Source of the DNA: a virus
Reading direction: 5' to 3' (one strand)
Length of the DNA stretch: 34,203 nt
IMG/VR virus record: IMGVR_UViG_3300017771_000049
Span: 1-34,203 of that record
Both the position numbers and the translations under genes were made by a program. The notes under the pieces were generated by a model. The model was not told the DNA's origin, made no database searches, and saw only the letters and a program-made list of their open reading frames with translations. Shown one piece after another: positions 15,585 to 23,385 of this stretch. Positions within the stretch are counted from its first letter, which is position 1; the number at the start of each line of letters is the position of its first letter.

Positions 15585-17679
15585 ACTTCTTGCTACTGAA
15601 GATCTGGTGGTTGAGAACAAGTATGTTGAAACTGCTCAGTTCAACGTTCATACTCGTGTTCTGACTTTGCCTGTTTGGGAAAAGGCAAGTTCTCAAGTGT
15701 ATGATATGCTTGTTGCTCATGAGGTGGGACACGCTCTCTTTACCCCTGATAGTGATTGGTTCAAGGAACGCAAAATTTCTCCTCAGTTTGTTAATATTGT
15801 TGAGGATGTTCGTATTGAAAAAATGATGAAGCGTCGTTACGCTGGCATCACTAAAACTTTTTACCGTGGTTACAAGGAATTGTCAGATGAAGACTTTTTC
15901 TGTATTGAAAATGATGATATTAATAAAATGAATCTTGCCGATAAGGCAAATCTTTATTTCAAGATTGGTAGTTTTGTTGATATTGATTTTAATTCTCAAG
16001 AACGTGTTCTGATTCAAAAGATTTCTGACGCTGAGACTTTTGATGATGTTCTTGATGTTGCCGAAGAACTCTACAAATATTGTAAGCAACAGCAAGAGAT
16101 GAAAACCAAGACCGATGACCTCCAAGTTCAGGGCGGTCAGAGTGAAGATGAAGATCAATCTGAAACTGATTCTCAGGAAGAAATTACTTCTAGTGTTCCT
16201 AATGGAACTAACGAAGCGCCTGGATCTAATGATTATGATTCTGATGAGTTTGATTCTGAGGAACCTACAGATAGTGAATCTTATGGCGGAACTGAGAATG
16301 ATGAACTCGAAGTTTCCACTGCCCTGAACCTGGAAGATGCTTTAAAAGACCTTGCTTCAAATCAAGGTTGGGAGAACGTGTATCTTGAACTGCCTAAATT
16401 GAAACTGGATGAAGTTATAGTTCCTAATTCTGAAGTTCACGCTCGTTTCAATGAGTGGGATGATTGGACAAAGGAAAGATTGGAAACCACTAAGGAGGAA
16501 TTTTTTACTTCTGCCGATGATCAGTTTAAGAAGTTCAAAAAATCTGCACAGAAAGAAGTCAACTATCTCGTAAAAGAGTTTGAGTGTAAAAAGGCAGCAG
16601 ACTCTTATGCTCGTGCTACAACTGCTCGCACTGGTGTTCTTGACTGCTCCAAACTACACACTTACAAATATAATGAAGATCTGTTCAAGAAAGTTACCAC
16701 TCTCGCTGATGGCAAGAATCATGGACTGATATTTGTTCTTGATTGGAGTGGTTCTATGACCGATGTTCTCCAAGATACTCTCAAGCAATTGTTTAACTTG
16801 ATGTGGTTCTGTAAGAAAGTATCAATTCCTTTTGAAGTTTACGCTTTTACTAATGAGTTTCCAAAACCAAATAATGGATACAGTTCTGCTGATTATGCGT
16901 ATAATAGGCGTGAAGGTTTGATTTGTGTGAATGCTTGGTTTAGTATGATGAATATTTTTACATCTAAAACAAAACTCAAAGAACTTGAGCAGCAAATGCT
17001 TAACTTCTATCGTCTTTCCTGGGGTATGAATCGCTGGTCTGGAGTTCTTATTCCTACTGGATTGGGACTTTCTGGGACTCCCCTCAATGAAGCATTTATC
17101 GCCCTACATCAAATTATTCCACAATTCAAGCAAGAAAACAAAGTTCAGAAAGTACAATGCGTTGTTCTCTCTGATGGAGAAGCAGGTGGTATGAAGTATC
17201 ATCGTGAAGTTAAGCGCCATTGGGAGGATGAACCCTATCTTGGAGTTGGTGCTGTTCAATCAAATGCTTTCCTTAGAAATCGTAAGACCGGTAACACTTA
17301 TTCTTTTGATGGTGAGTGGTGGCAGATGAGTGATGTATTCCTTAATGATCTGCGAGATTCATTCTCCGATGTTAACTTTATTGGAATTAGAGTTCTTGCA
17401 TCTCGTGATGCTGGATCATTTATCAGGCGTTACCATGGTTATGGTGCTTTGTTTGATAAAATTAACAAAGTCTGGAAGAAAGAACGTGCTTTTGCACTTC
17501 ACAATGTGGGATATCAAACATATTTTGCACTTTCTGCGACTGCTCTTGCCAATGACTCGGAGTTTGATGTTGATGATGGAGCAACAAAAGCAAAGATCAA
17601 ATCCGCCTTTGTCAAAAGTCTCAAAAGCAAAAAAATGAATAAGAAAGTTCTTGGGGAATTCATTGAACTAATCGCTTGA
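15550..17679 (+). CDS. CobT-like VWA protein with N-terminal HEXXH (putative metallopeptidase)
   Basis: This 709-residue protein has three parts. Residues 1-180 contain 'LVAHEVGHALFT' (H57, E58, H61), a zinc-binding HEXXH, followed by 'NIVEDVRIEKMMKRRY' with E85/E90 as a possible third ligand. Residues about 180-260 are an acidic Ser/Asp/Glu linker. From about 390 there is a von Willebrand A domain with a complete metal site: 'VLDWSGSM' (D398, S400, S402), T510 in 'SGTPLNEAF' and D542 in 'VLSDGEAGG'. The helix after HEXXH and the VWA resemble CobT of the CobNST cobaltochelatase, and a CobS-type ATPase is 1.4 kb downstream. The alternative is a general MoxR/VWA remodelling pair with peptidase activity. 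No CobN is visible. Confidence 0.75.
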   Translation: MIHHEIKSQLAKLLATEDLVVENKYVETAQFNVHTRVLTLPVWEKASSQVYDMLVAHEVGHALFTPDSDWFKERKISPQFVNIVEDVRIEKMMKRRYAGITKTFYRGYKELSDEDFFCIENDDINKMNLADKANLYFKIGSFVDIDFNSQERVLIQKISDAETFDDVLDVAEELYKYCKQQQEMKTKTDDLQVQGGQSEDEDQSETDSQEEITSSVPNGTNEAPGSNDYDSDEFDSEEPTDSESYGGTENDELEVSTALNLEDALKDLASNQGWENVYLELPKLKLDEVIVPNSEVHARFNEWDDWTKERLETTKEEFFTSADDQFKKFKKSAQKEVNYLVKEFECKKAADSYARATTARTGVLDCSKLHTYKYNEDLFKKVTTLADGKNHGLIFVLDWSGSMTDVLQDTLKQLFNLMWFCKKVSIPFEVYAFTNEFPKPNNGYSSADYAYNRREGLICVNAWFSMMNIFTSKTKLKELEQQMLNFYRLSWGMNRWSGVLIPTGLGLSGTPLNEAFIALHQIIPQFKQENKVQKVQCVVLSDGEAGGMKYHREVKRHWEDEPYLGVGAVQSNAFLRNRKTGNTYSFDGEWWQMSDVFLNDLRDSFSDVNFIGIRVLASRDAGSFIRRYHGYGALFDKINKVWKKERAFALHNVGYQTYFALSATALANDSEFDVDDGATKAKIKSAFVKSLKSKKMNKKVLGEFIELIA

Positions 17680-17686
17680 ATAAATA
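17679..17686 (+). promoter_or_regulatory. Late promoter (AATAAATA)
   Basis: AATAAATA overlaps the last base of the CobT-like gene and lies 23 nt before the next small ORF. It matches NATAAATA and precedes a virion-type gene, as expected for a late unit. Confidence 0.55.
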
Positions 17687-17709
17687 AATGTATAGAAAAA
17701 CTGTCTACA

Positions 17710-17868
17710 ATGAAACCTTCCCCCAAGAAATTAAAAGAGACAAAGGAGATCTATGAAAAGGTAGTAACGCACCTCATTGAGGAAGGTTACGCTATTGACG
17801 TAGATTCCGCAGATTCCATCATCAGTGGAATGAGCGAGCAGTGGTTCGAACTCATCACGGAGAACTGA
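17710..17868 (+). CDS. Small protein before the disordered virion-type gene, unknown
   Basis: This 52-residue ORF begins 'MKPSPKKLKETKEIYEKVV' and continues 'HLIEEGYAIDVDSADSII', ending 'SEQWFELITEN'. Two amphipathic helices are likely. It starts 30 nt after the preceding stop, just behind a late promoter, and stops 3 nt before the next ATG. The clean fit between its neighbours supports it as a real gene; the function is unknown. Confidence 0.6.
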   Translation: MKPSPKKLKETKEIYEKVVTHLIEEGYAIDVDSADSIISGMSEQWFELITEN

Positions 17869-17871
17869 TTA

Positions 17872-18786
17872 ATGGAAAAAATTACTGGAAAACAAGTAGA
17901 GACTATGATGGAAGCATATGTTTCTATCTACAATAATCAAGAACAAGAAGTAATTTCTGAGGAAACTCAGGAACTTCAGGAAAATCAAGCAAACAGAGAC
18001 AAGCAACGCGAACTCCGCCAGAAGCAAAATGCTGGTAGATCACAACAGCAACTTGGAGCAAAACCAAGACCTGAGGGATCTTTCAGAGATCGTATTTTTT
18101 CTAGAAGATCTTCAAGTGCTGCTGCTCGGGCAAATACAAACAAAGTTGGTCAAAATGTTAAAGTAGGATCTCCTACTGGACCTGCACAGAATGATCAACT
18201 TAAAAAGCCAACATCAACACCAACAGTGTTGACAGATAAGAAACCTGTTCAGTCTCCTACCAGCAACTTGAAGCCTGGTTCTCCAAACACTGTTGTAAGT
18301 CCTAAGTCTGGCGAGGAAACTAAGTTTAAAAGACGCCTTCCTAGTATGGCGGAACTGAAAGCAGCACAGGCTGCCCGTAAGACTGCTACCGCTGGCGGTG
18401 CTTCTAAGCAAGAAGCAGAATATCAAGCAGTTAAGGCTGGTGTAAATGCTGGTAAACCTGCTCCTACTCCTGCCGCTACTCCTAAACCTGCTGCTGGCGG
18501 ACCTGGTGGGTATCAAGTTTCCGCAGCTGCTACACCTAAGACTAAACCTGCTGCCGCCGCTGCTCCTGTTGTTAAGAAACCGCAACCGCGTATGGGTATG
18601 CGGAACAGAATGAGAATGGAAGAACTTGATGTATTTGATACAATCAAGGAGTATCTGATCGGTGAAGGTGCAACCGAAGAGGAAGCATTCAAGCAAATGC
18701 TTACACTTACTGATGAGCAGAGAACTGAAATTATTGAAGGTTCCTGCGGTTCTAAAAAGAAAAAGAAAGGAGGTTACAGCAAATGA
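17872..18786 (+). CDS. Disordered Ala/Pro/Lys-rich virion-type protein
   Basis: This 304-residue protein has short ordered ends. The N-terminus 'MEKITGKQVETMMEAYVSIY' is a helix. The middle (about 40-245) is low-complexity Gln/Arg, Ser/Pro/Thr and Ala/Pro/Lys. The C-terminal helical block 'DVFDTIKEYLIGEGATEEEA' (about 255-274) continues with 'LTLTDEQRTEIIEG' and ends in a Lys/Gly tail. Such proteins are often called virion structural in cyanophages. The likely late promoter at 17679 agrees. It overlaps the next gene by ATGA. Confidence 0.6.
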   Translation: MEKITGKQVETMMEAYVSIYNNQEQEVISEETQELQENQANRDKQRELRQKQNAGRSQQQLGAKPRPEGSFRDRIFSRRSSSAAARANTNKVGQNVKVGSPTGPAQNDQLKKPTSTPTVLTDKKPVQSPTSNLKPGSPNTVVSPKSGEETKFKRRLPSMAELKAAQAARKTATAGGASKQEAEYQAVKAGVNAGKPAPTPAATPKPAAGGPGGYQVSAAATPKTKPAAAAAPVVKKPQPRMGMRNRMRMEELDVFDTIKEYLIGEGATEEEAFKQMLTLTDEQRTEIIEGSCGSKKKKKGGYSK

Positions 18787-19007
18787 GTAGATTTGGAGAT
18801 TTATTAGCGGGAGGAGCAGCACCTGCTCCTGAACCTATCGTAGAAGAAGTTCTTATTACTCCTCAAGAGGAGGTCCTAACCGAGGCAAGTCCTTTAGAAC
18901 AAATGACAAAGGATGAGTTAGAGGAATTGGGTAGAACTATGGGGGTTGAACTCGATAAACGTCATAGCAAAGCAAAATTAATTGAAGAACTGGAATCTTT
19001 GGGGTGA
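18783..19007 (+). CDS. Small HeH/SAP-like protein
   Basis: This 74-residue protein has an Ala/Pro/Glu-rich N-terminal half. The C-terminal half, 'MTKDELEELGRTMGVELD' followed by 'KRHSKAKLIEELESLG' (about 40-74), is the helix-extension-helix pattern seen in HeH/SAP/LEM-type modules, many of which bind nucleic acid or attach to protein shells. It is translated from an ATGA overlap with the previous gene, so the two are probably made together. A strong terminator follows. Confidence 0.6.
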   Translation: MSRFGDLLAGGAAPAPEPIVEEVLITPQEEVLTEASPLEQMTKDELEELGRTMGVELDKRHSKAKLIEELESLG

Positions 19008-19027
19008 ACCAGTTTGATAACTGTCAC

Positions 19028-19057
19028 AGGGGGCACTCCATTGTGCCCCCTTTTTTT
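19028..19057 (+). terminator. Rho-independent terminator before cobS
   Basis: GGGGGCAC / GTGCCCCC forms a perfect 8-bp GC-rich stem with a TCCATT loop and an extra A-T closing pair, followed by seven T. It is the strongest terminator in the window and ends the late unit 17710-19007. Confidence 0.93.
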
Positions 19058-19058
19058 G

Positions 19059-19064
19059 TATAAT
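19059..19064 (+). promoter_or_regulatory. Possible -10 box (TATAAT) before cobS
   Basis: A perfect TATAAT begins two bases after the terminator's T-run and 28 nt before cobS. No good -35 is found at 16-18 nt, where the terminator hairpin lies. It could need an activator, or be chance. Confidence 0.35.
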
Positions 19065-19086
19065 TAATTCAGTTAAAACAAAGGAC

Positions 19087-20151
19087 ATGGCACTTTCCGC
19101 CGAATACATCATCACTTCTCTTCAATCTGTTTACGGAGAATCCGTAACTACTGGAGACGTTCGTGCTTGGTGCGCAATGAACGGCACTACTTATGCTACT
19201 GTATCTAAAAAAATTGAAGGGTATAAAGTAGGACGTGGTAGGTGGAACCTGACAGTTCAAGAAAAACTTGAGCAAAATTATAAAGCACCTCCTGCCATGC
19301 CTGCAGTTGAGCAAAATCTTATTCCTCAGAAAGATGATTCCTTCGTCCGCTTTGGTAACTTCGCAGATATTAAAAAAATTATTGAGTCCCGTGTATTCTA
19401 TCCAACGTTCATCACGGGTCTTTCTGGTAACGGTAAAACGTTCTCAGTTGAGCAGGCGTGTGCTCAGTTGGATCGGGAACTTATCCGTGTAAACATTACT
19501 ATCGAAACTGATGAAGATGATCTTATTGGCGGTTTCCGCCTTGTCGATGGCGCAACCGTCTGGCACGATGGACCAGTTATTCAAGCACTCCAGCGAGGAG
19601 CTGTACTGCTCCTTGACGAGATCGACCTTGCCTCTAATAAAATTCTCTGTCTCCAATCTATCCTTGAAGGAAAAGGAGTTTTCCTTAAGAAAATCGGACG
19701 GCGAGTTGACCCTGCAAATGGATTCAACGTCATCGCCACAGCAAACACTAAAGGTAAAGGTAGCGACGACGGGCGATTCATTGGAACTAACGTGCTTAAC
19801 GAAGCCTTCCTTGAGCGATTCCCAGTGACCTTTGAGCAGGAGTATCCTACCACTGCTACAGAAATCAAAATTCTCAACAAACTTTGCGATGATGAGAACT
19901 TCTGTAAGCGACTTGCTGATTGGGCAGACATCATCCGCAAGACTTTCTATGATGGTGGCATTGAAGAAATCATCAGCACTCGCCGTCTGGTTCACATTGT
20001 CCGTGCATACGACATCTTTGGTGATAAAGCAAAGGCAATTCAAGTTTGTGTGAATCGTTTCGATGATGAAACTAAGCAGGCATTCTTGGAACTGTATGAC
20101 AAAGTTGATGCTGACTTCGAGATGCCCATTGACGGTGAGGAGGTTGCCTGA
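19087..20151 (+). CDS. cobS: CobS-type AAA+ ATPase (MoxR family)
   Basis: This 354-residue protein has a small N-terminal domain (about 1-60), then a AAA+ core with Walker A 'GLSGNGKT' (111-118), the MoxR/CobS-type block 'ETDEDDLIGGFRLVDG' (about 140-155), Walker B 'AVLLLDEID' (172-180) and a sensor-1 region 'NVIATANTKG'. It is the gene widely called cobS in cyanophages, after the ATPase of cobaltochelatase in B12 synthesis. The real role in phages is not settled. The VWA/HEXXH protein at 15550 is its likely partner. An AAGGA ribosome site lies just before the start. Confidence 0.88.
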   Translation: MALSAEYIITSLQSVYGESVTTGDVRAWCAMNGTTYATVSKKIEGYKVGRGRWNLTVQEKLEQNYKAPPAMPAVEQNLIPQKDDSFVRFGNFADIKKIIESRVFYPTFITGLSGNGKTFSVEQACAQLDRELIRVNITIETDEDDLIGGFRLVDGATVWHDGPVIQALQRGAVLLLDEIDLASNKILCLQSILEGKGVFLKKIGRRVDPANGFNVIATANTKGKGSDDGRFIGTNVLNEAFLERFPVTFEQEYPTTATEIKILNKLCDDENFCKRLADWADIIRKTFYDGGIEEIISTRRLVHIVRAYDIFGDKAKAIQVCVNRFDDETKQAFLELYDKVDADFEMPIDGEEVA

Positions 20152-20157
20152 TATAAT
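20129..20157 (+). promoter_or_regulatory. Strong host-type promoter inside the end of cobS
   Basis: TTGACG (20129-20134), exactly 17 nt, then TATAAT (20152-20157), with TGA before it (extended -10). This is the best sigma-70 match in the window. The -10 overlaps the ATG of the DUF3310 gene, so the transcript, starting near 20164, would lack that start codon and serve gene 45 and the genes after it. Confidence 0.65.
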
Positions 20158-20554
20158 GACTAATGCTTGGAGTTTTCTTTATGATGCTATGAATGACGAC
20201 GTTATTACACTTGATGATGGTACATCAACTTTTATCATGAATATGGACGAAAAATCAAAATCAAATAAGTACAAATATAGTGAGGACACTATCCTCAAGG
20301 AACTTCTTGAGTATATTCGGGGAACTTACAAACAGCACTACGCTGCTAACGATGAAAATATTCAAACTCTTGATTTTATCGAAGCAGCACACAAAGATGG
20401 TGAAGCATTCTGTCGAGACAACATTCTTAAGTATGCCTCTCGTTATGATAAGAAAGGCACTGCCCGCCGTGATATCATGAAGATTCTGCATTATGCCGTT
20501 CTTCTGATGCACTTCAATGACAAAAACGCTAAGCGTGAAACTTACCCCCAGTGA
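20156..20554 (+). CDS. DUF3310-type protein (putative nucleotide kinase, T7 gp1.7-like)
   Basis: This 132-residue protein starts at 20156, eleven nt after an AGGAGG ribosome site; longer in-frame starts lie inside cobS. The C-terminal half 'HKDGEAFCRDNILKYASRYD' plus 'KKGTARRDIMKILHYAVLL' (about 78-117) follows the DUF3310 helical pattern, the family that includes T7 gp1.7 nucleotide kinase and appears in many cyanophages. No P-loop is visible, which is normal for this family. The stop overlaps the region of alternative gp45 starts. Confidence 0.6.
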   Translation: MTNAWSFLYDAMNDDVITLDDGTSTFIMNMDEKSKSNKYKYSEDTILKELLEYIRGTYKQHYAANDENIQTLDFIEAAHKDGEAFCRDNILKYASRYDKKGTARRDIMKILHYAVLLMHFNDKNAKRETYPQ

Positions 20555-20574
20555 TGAAATTGAATCCCAACACA

Positions 20575-21240
20575 ATGAAACTGTCTGATAACACTCTCAC
20601 TGTTCTTAAGAACTTTGCTGGTATCAATAACTCGATTCTAGTAAAAGAAGGTAGTCGTCTTCGCACTATTTCTGTTGCTAAGAATATCTTGGCAGAAGCA
20701 GATATTAAAGAAGATTTTCCTCGTGATTTTGCCATTTACGATCTTAATCAGTTCCTTAATGGTCTTAGTCTTCACCAGGATCCTGACCTAGATTTCAAGG
20801 AAGACTCTTATCTTAGTATCAAAGAAGGTAAGCGTCGTGTTAAGTATTTTTATGCCGATCCTGCTGTAATTGTTTCTCCACCAGAAAAAGATATTACACT
20901 TCCTACCCAGGATGTTTGTTTTCAACTTGATAGTTCTTCTCTGGAAAAACTAATCAAGGCAGCACAAGTTTATCAACTTCCTGATTTTTGTGCTGTTGGT
21001 GAAGCGGGCGTAATTAAATTGGTTGTTCGCGATAAGAAGAATGATACTTCTAACGAATATGCCATCGTTGTCGGTGAAACTGAAAAACAATTCACTTTCA
21101 ACTTCAAAGTAGAAAACATCAAGATTATTCCTGGTGCCTATGATGTAGTTGTTTCTTCTAAACTTCTTTCAAAGTTTACAAACACTAAGTACAATCTTAC
21201 TTATTATATTGCTCTTGAACCAGACTCAACTTTTGAATAG
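20575..21240 (+). CDS. 45: Sliding clamp gp45
   Basis: gp45 is the trimeric processivity clamp of the T4-type replisome and, in T4, the mobile activator of late transcription with gp33 and gp55. The 221-residue product starts 'MKLSDNTLTVLKNFAGINNS', which aligns with the T4 start 'MKLSKDTTALLKNFATINS'. A start at 20554 adds seven residues and would overlap the previous stop (TGATG), so the start is not certain. Further matches are 'DFPRDFAIYDLNQFLNGLSL' and 'KIIPGAYDVVVSSK'. T4 gp45 has 228 residues. Confidence 0.93.
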   Translation: MKLSDNTLTVLKNFAGINNSILVKEGSRLRTISVAKNILAEADIKEDFPRDFAIYDLNQFLNGLSLHQDPDLDFKEDSYLSIKEGKRRVKYFYADPAVIVSPPEKDITLPTQDVCFQLDSSSLEKLIKAAQVYQLPDFCAVGEAGVIKLVVRDKKNDTSNEYAIVVGETEKQFTFNFKVENIKIIPGAYDVVVSSKLLSKFTNTKYNLTYYIALEPDSTFE

Positions 21241-21241
21241 A

Positions 21242-21448
21242 ATGCGAGTGATTGGATGCACTCTAATTGTTTGCTCTCACTTCACCATAATTTACGTGAG
21301 TGTGTTGTCTGGGGTTATAGTGCATTTAGTTGCTGACGTATTTACTCTTCCATATTTCATCAAACATCGAATGTGGGATATGGTAATCATGCTTTCATTT
21401 CTTGTTACTATTGGAGTAAGTAAATTATTTTCTTATTATGGAACCTGA
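21242..21448 (+). CDS. Small membrane protein after gp45
   Basis: This 68-residue protein starts one base after the gp45 stop. It has two hydrophobic segments, about 3-33 ('VIGCTLIVCSHFTIIYVSVL' and on) and about 46-62 ('MVIMLSFLVTIGVSKLF'), separated by 'PYFIKHRMWD', so it is a likely two-pass inner-membrane protein. It overlaps the next gene by 11 nt. The function is unknown; its place inside the clamp/clamp-loader cluster is odd. Confidence 0.55.
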   Translation: MRVIGCTLIVCSHFTIIYVSVLSGVIVHLVADVFTLPYFIKHRMWDMVIMLSFLVTIGVSKLFSYYGT

Positions 21449-21761
21449 TCCTTACATTCAATTTTTAGAAAATTGGATACCAGGAATAGGTGAAGATACT
21501 AAACTCCACGACCAACTTCATATACACTTTGATCTTGGATTCAGTATTAATGATGAAGCCAAACTTCTTGGTTTCCAATTAGGACATCACCCTGCTGGAA
21601 ACTTTTTCCACGTTGTGGTATTCTGTATTATGAGTATTACGATTTATCCTAATGATTATCGTAATGGTTTGAAAGATCTCCAGGATTTTTACAGAGCATA
21701 TTTGCTTGGAAAATACTGGCAATCTGTATCCTATTGGTTTATCCCCAAAACAATATTATGA
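21438..21761 (+). CDS. Hypothetical protein between gp45 and gp44
   Basis: This 107-residue protein is rich in aromatic residues and His ('HDQLHIHFDLGF', 'LGHHPAGNFFHVVVFCIMSI'), with one hydrophobic strand (about 57-70) and a C-terminal 'FYRAYLLGKYWQSVSYW'. Overlaps on both sides (11 nt and ATGA) show it belongs to the operon. No family is recognised. The cluster of His residues could bind metal, but no defined motif is present. Confidence 0.55.
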   Translation: MEPDPYIQFLENWIPGIGEDTKLHDQLHIHFDLGFSINDEAKLLGFQLGHHPAGNFFHVVVFCIMSITIYPNDYRNGLKDLQDFYRAYLLGKYWQSVSYWFIPKTIL

Positions 21762-22699
21762 GTGATTTTATCTGGGTTGAAAAATATCGACCTAAGACTA
21801 TTGATGAGTGTATCCTTCCAGAATCAACTAAAAAAACTTTTCAATCTTTCCTAGATAAAGGAGAGATTCCTAATATGCTGCTTGCTGGTCCTCCAGGTAT
21901 TGGTAAGACTACAGTGGCAAAGGCACTCTGTAATGAACTTGGAGTAGATTGCTATGTCATCAACGGATCCGATGAGGGACGTTTTCTCGATACGGTCAGA
22001 AACAATGCGAAATCTTTCGCTTCGACCGTCTCGCTTTCTTCAGATGCAAAACACAAAGTCATCATCATTGATGAGGCTGACAACACATCCAACGATGTAC
22101 AACTCCTCCTACGGGCGTTTATTGAGGAGTTTGCTGGTAACTGTAGATTCATCTTCACCTGCAATTACAAAAACAAAATCCTTGAACCCCTCCATTCCCG
22201 TTGTGCCGTCATTGAATTTGGTATCAAAGGCAAAGACCGACAGTCAATCGCTGCCAACTTTTTTAAACGAATTCGGGAAATCCTCGACGCAGAAGGAGTG
22301 GAGTACGACAACAAAGTACTCGTTGAGATCATCAACAAGCACTTCCCAGATTGGAGACGTGTCCTCAACGAAATCCAACGATACTCGGTGGGTGGTAAGA
22401 TTGATTCGGGGATTCTTGCAGCGTTTTCAGATGTCGCAGTAAATGAACTGGTCAAAAATCTCAAGACTAAAAACTTTGCCGAAGTACGTAAGTGGATCGT
22501 CAGTAATCTGGATAATGATACTACTGTACTTCTCCGTCGCATTTATGACTCTCTTTACGAAGCCTTGGTTCCTGGTTCTATTCCTGCTGCTGTCCTTGTT
22601 CTCGCTAAGTATCAGTATCAAGCAGCGTTTGTAGCAGATCAGGAAATTAATATGTTGGCATGTTTAACTGAACTTATGGTGGAGTGTGAATTCAAATGA
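21758..22699 (+). CDS. 44: Clamp loader large subunit gp44
   Basis: This AAA+ subunit (four per loader, with one gp62) opens gp45 and places it on DNA. It has 313 residues (T4: 319). Motifs are 'WVEKYRPKTIDE' (6-17), Walker A 'GPPGIGKT' (44-51), Walker B 'VIIIDEAD' (101-108) and the SRC arginine finger in 'LHSRCAV'. The start is the ATG overlapping the previous stop (ATGA), not the upstream in-frame one at 21734. The last five codons (CEFK and stop) lie in a 19-bp sequence repeated after the HNH gene. In T4, gene 62 follows directly; here eight genes intervene. Confidence 0.96.
   Translation: MSDFIWVEKYRPKTIDECILPESTKKTFQSFLDKGEIPNMLLAGPPGIGKTTVAKALCNELGVDCYVINGSDEGRFLDTVRNNAKSFASTVSLSSDAKHKVIIIDEADNTSNDVQLLLRAFIEEFAGNCRFIFTCNYKNKILEPLHSRCAVIEFGIKGKDRQSIAANFFKRIREILDAEGVEYDNKVLVEIINKHFPDWRRVLNEIQRYSVGGKIDSGILAAFSDVAVNELVKNLKTKNFAEVRKWIVSNLDNDTTVLLRRIYDSLYEALVPGSIPAAVLVLAKYQYQAAFVADQEINMLACLTELMVECEFK
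22681..22699 (+). repeat. 19-bp direct repeat, left copy (gp44 end)
   Basis: GGAGTGTGAATTCAAATGA is identical to 23235-23253. It encodes the last residues and stop of gp44 and holds the ATG (22696) of the HNH gene. With the right copy it brackets the endonuclease gene at a 554-bp interval. Confidence 0.9.
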
Positions 22700-23253
22700 A
22701 ACAACACCCAAAATATCCAGGATACTATGTAGATACTGATGGTTCTGTCTATAGTGAAAATTATAACAGAAATCAATATGGTAAAAAAACAAAACCATTA
22801 AAGAAGTTAAAACCCCAAAGAAAGGGAAGGGGAGGACAATATCATCAATATCATCTTCGTGTTGATGGAAAAACTATACAAGTTTCTGCACATAGGTTAG
22901 TTGCTGAAGTTTATTTGCCAAATCCTAATAACTTACCTCAGGTAAATCATATAGATGAAAATAAACAAAATAATGCAGTTTCTAACTTAGAATGGTGTGA
23001 TGCATTTCATAACATGCAGCATTCACTTTCTAAACATTATAGACTAAAAAATATAGAAACAGGAGAAGAAGAAACTGTTTTTAATTTAAAAAGATGGTGT
23101 GAAGAAAGAGGTTATGCTTCTAGTTCAATGGTTGCTGCCTCGAAAAAACGAGGATATTGGAGAAAGAAAATGACAAAAAATGGGATGAAGGAATATTATT
23201 GTGTTCATAAAACAGCTTATGGTTATGAAATTGAGGAGTGTGAATTCAAATGA
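22696..23253 (+). CDS. HNH homing endonuclease with NUMOD4-like N-terminus
   Basis: This is a free-standing DNA endonuclease of 185 residues. Residues 1-25 ('YPGYYVDTDGSVYS') fit NUMOD4, a DNA-binding module. The HNH core is 'VSAHRLVAEVYLPNP' (H66) with 'QVNHIDENKQNNAVSNLEW' (N84, H85, about 82-100) and 'FHNMQHS'. The rest (about 113-185) is a basic tail likely to contact DNA. It starts at the gp44 ATGA overlap and ends with the same codons as gp44 (CEFK), followed by the same ATGA to the next gene. Arg codons are mostly AGA/AGG, suggesting recent arrival. All key residues appear intact. Confidence 0.9.
   Translation: MKQHPKYPGYYVDTDGSVYSENYNRNQYGKKTKPLKKLKPQRKGRGGQYHQYHLRVDGKTIQVSAHRLVAEVYLPNPNNLPQVNHIDENKQNNAVSNLEWCDAFHNMQHSLSKHYRLKNIETGEEETVFNLKRWCEERGYASSSMVAASKKRGYWRKKMTKNGMKEYYCVHKTAYGYEIEECEFK
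23235..23253 (+). repeat. 19-bp direct repeat, right copy (HNH gene end)
   Basis: This is an exact copy of 22681-22699. It supplies the stop of the HNH gene and the ATG (23250) of the next small gene. Bases directly outside both copies differ, so the identity is sharply bounded. Confidence 0.9.
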
Positions 23254-23384
23254 GAACACAAAATAAAGAAAACTACTATTATTGGTTCTGGATTATAGCA
23301 ATGGTAGCATTTATTGTTCCTCAAGTATTTACTGCTTGGGCGTACATAAATATTGTGAATATTATGAAAACATGGTCACTTTGA
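23250..23384 (+). CDS. Small single-pass membrane protein
   Basis: This 44-residue ORF starts 'MRTQNKENYYYWFWIIAMV' and has one hydrophobic segment (about 11-38) with a polar N-terminus and a short C-terminus ending 'KTWSL'. The ATG is provided by the right copy of the 19-bp repeat and overlaps the HNH stop (ATGA). Before the insertion it would have been coupled to gp44 in the same way. The function is unknown. Confidence 0.55.
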   Translation: MRTQNKENYYYWFWIIAMVAFIVPQVFTAWAYINIVNIMKTWSL

Positions 23385-23385
23385 A

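Noticed and set aside
18214-18822. A 202-codon - strand open frame opposite the disordered virion-type gene
   Set aside because: It results from low-complexity Ala/Pro/Lys codons on the other strand; the product is Ser/Arg/Leu-rich noise.
23345-23352. CATAAATA late-promoter-like box 33 nt before the gene at 23386
   Set aside because: It matches NATAAATA but lies within a small coding gene in an early-type operon; not enough to call.
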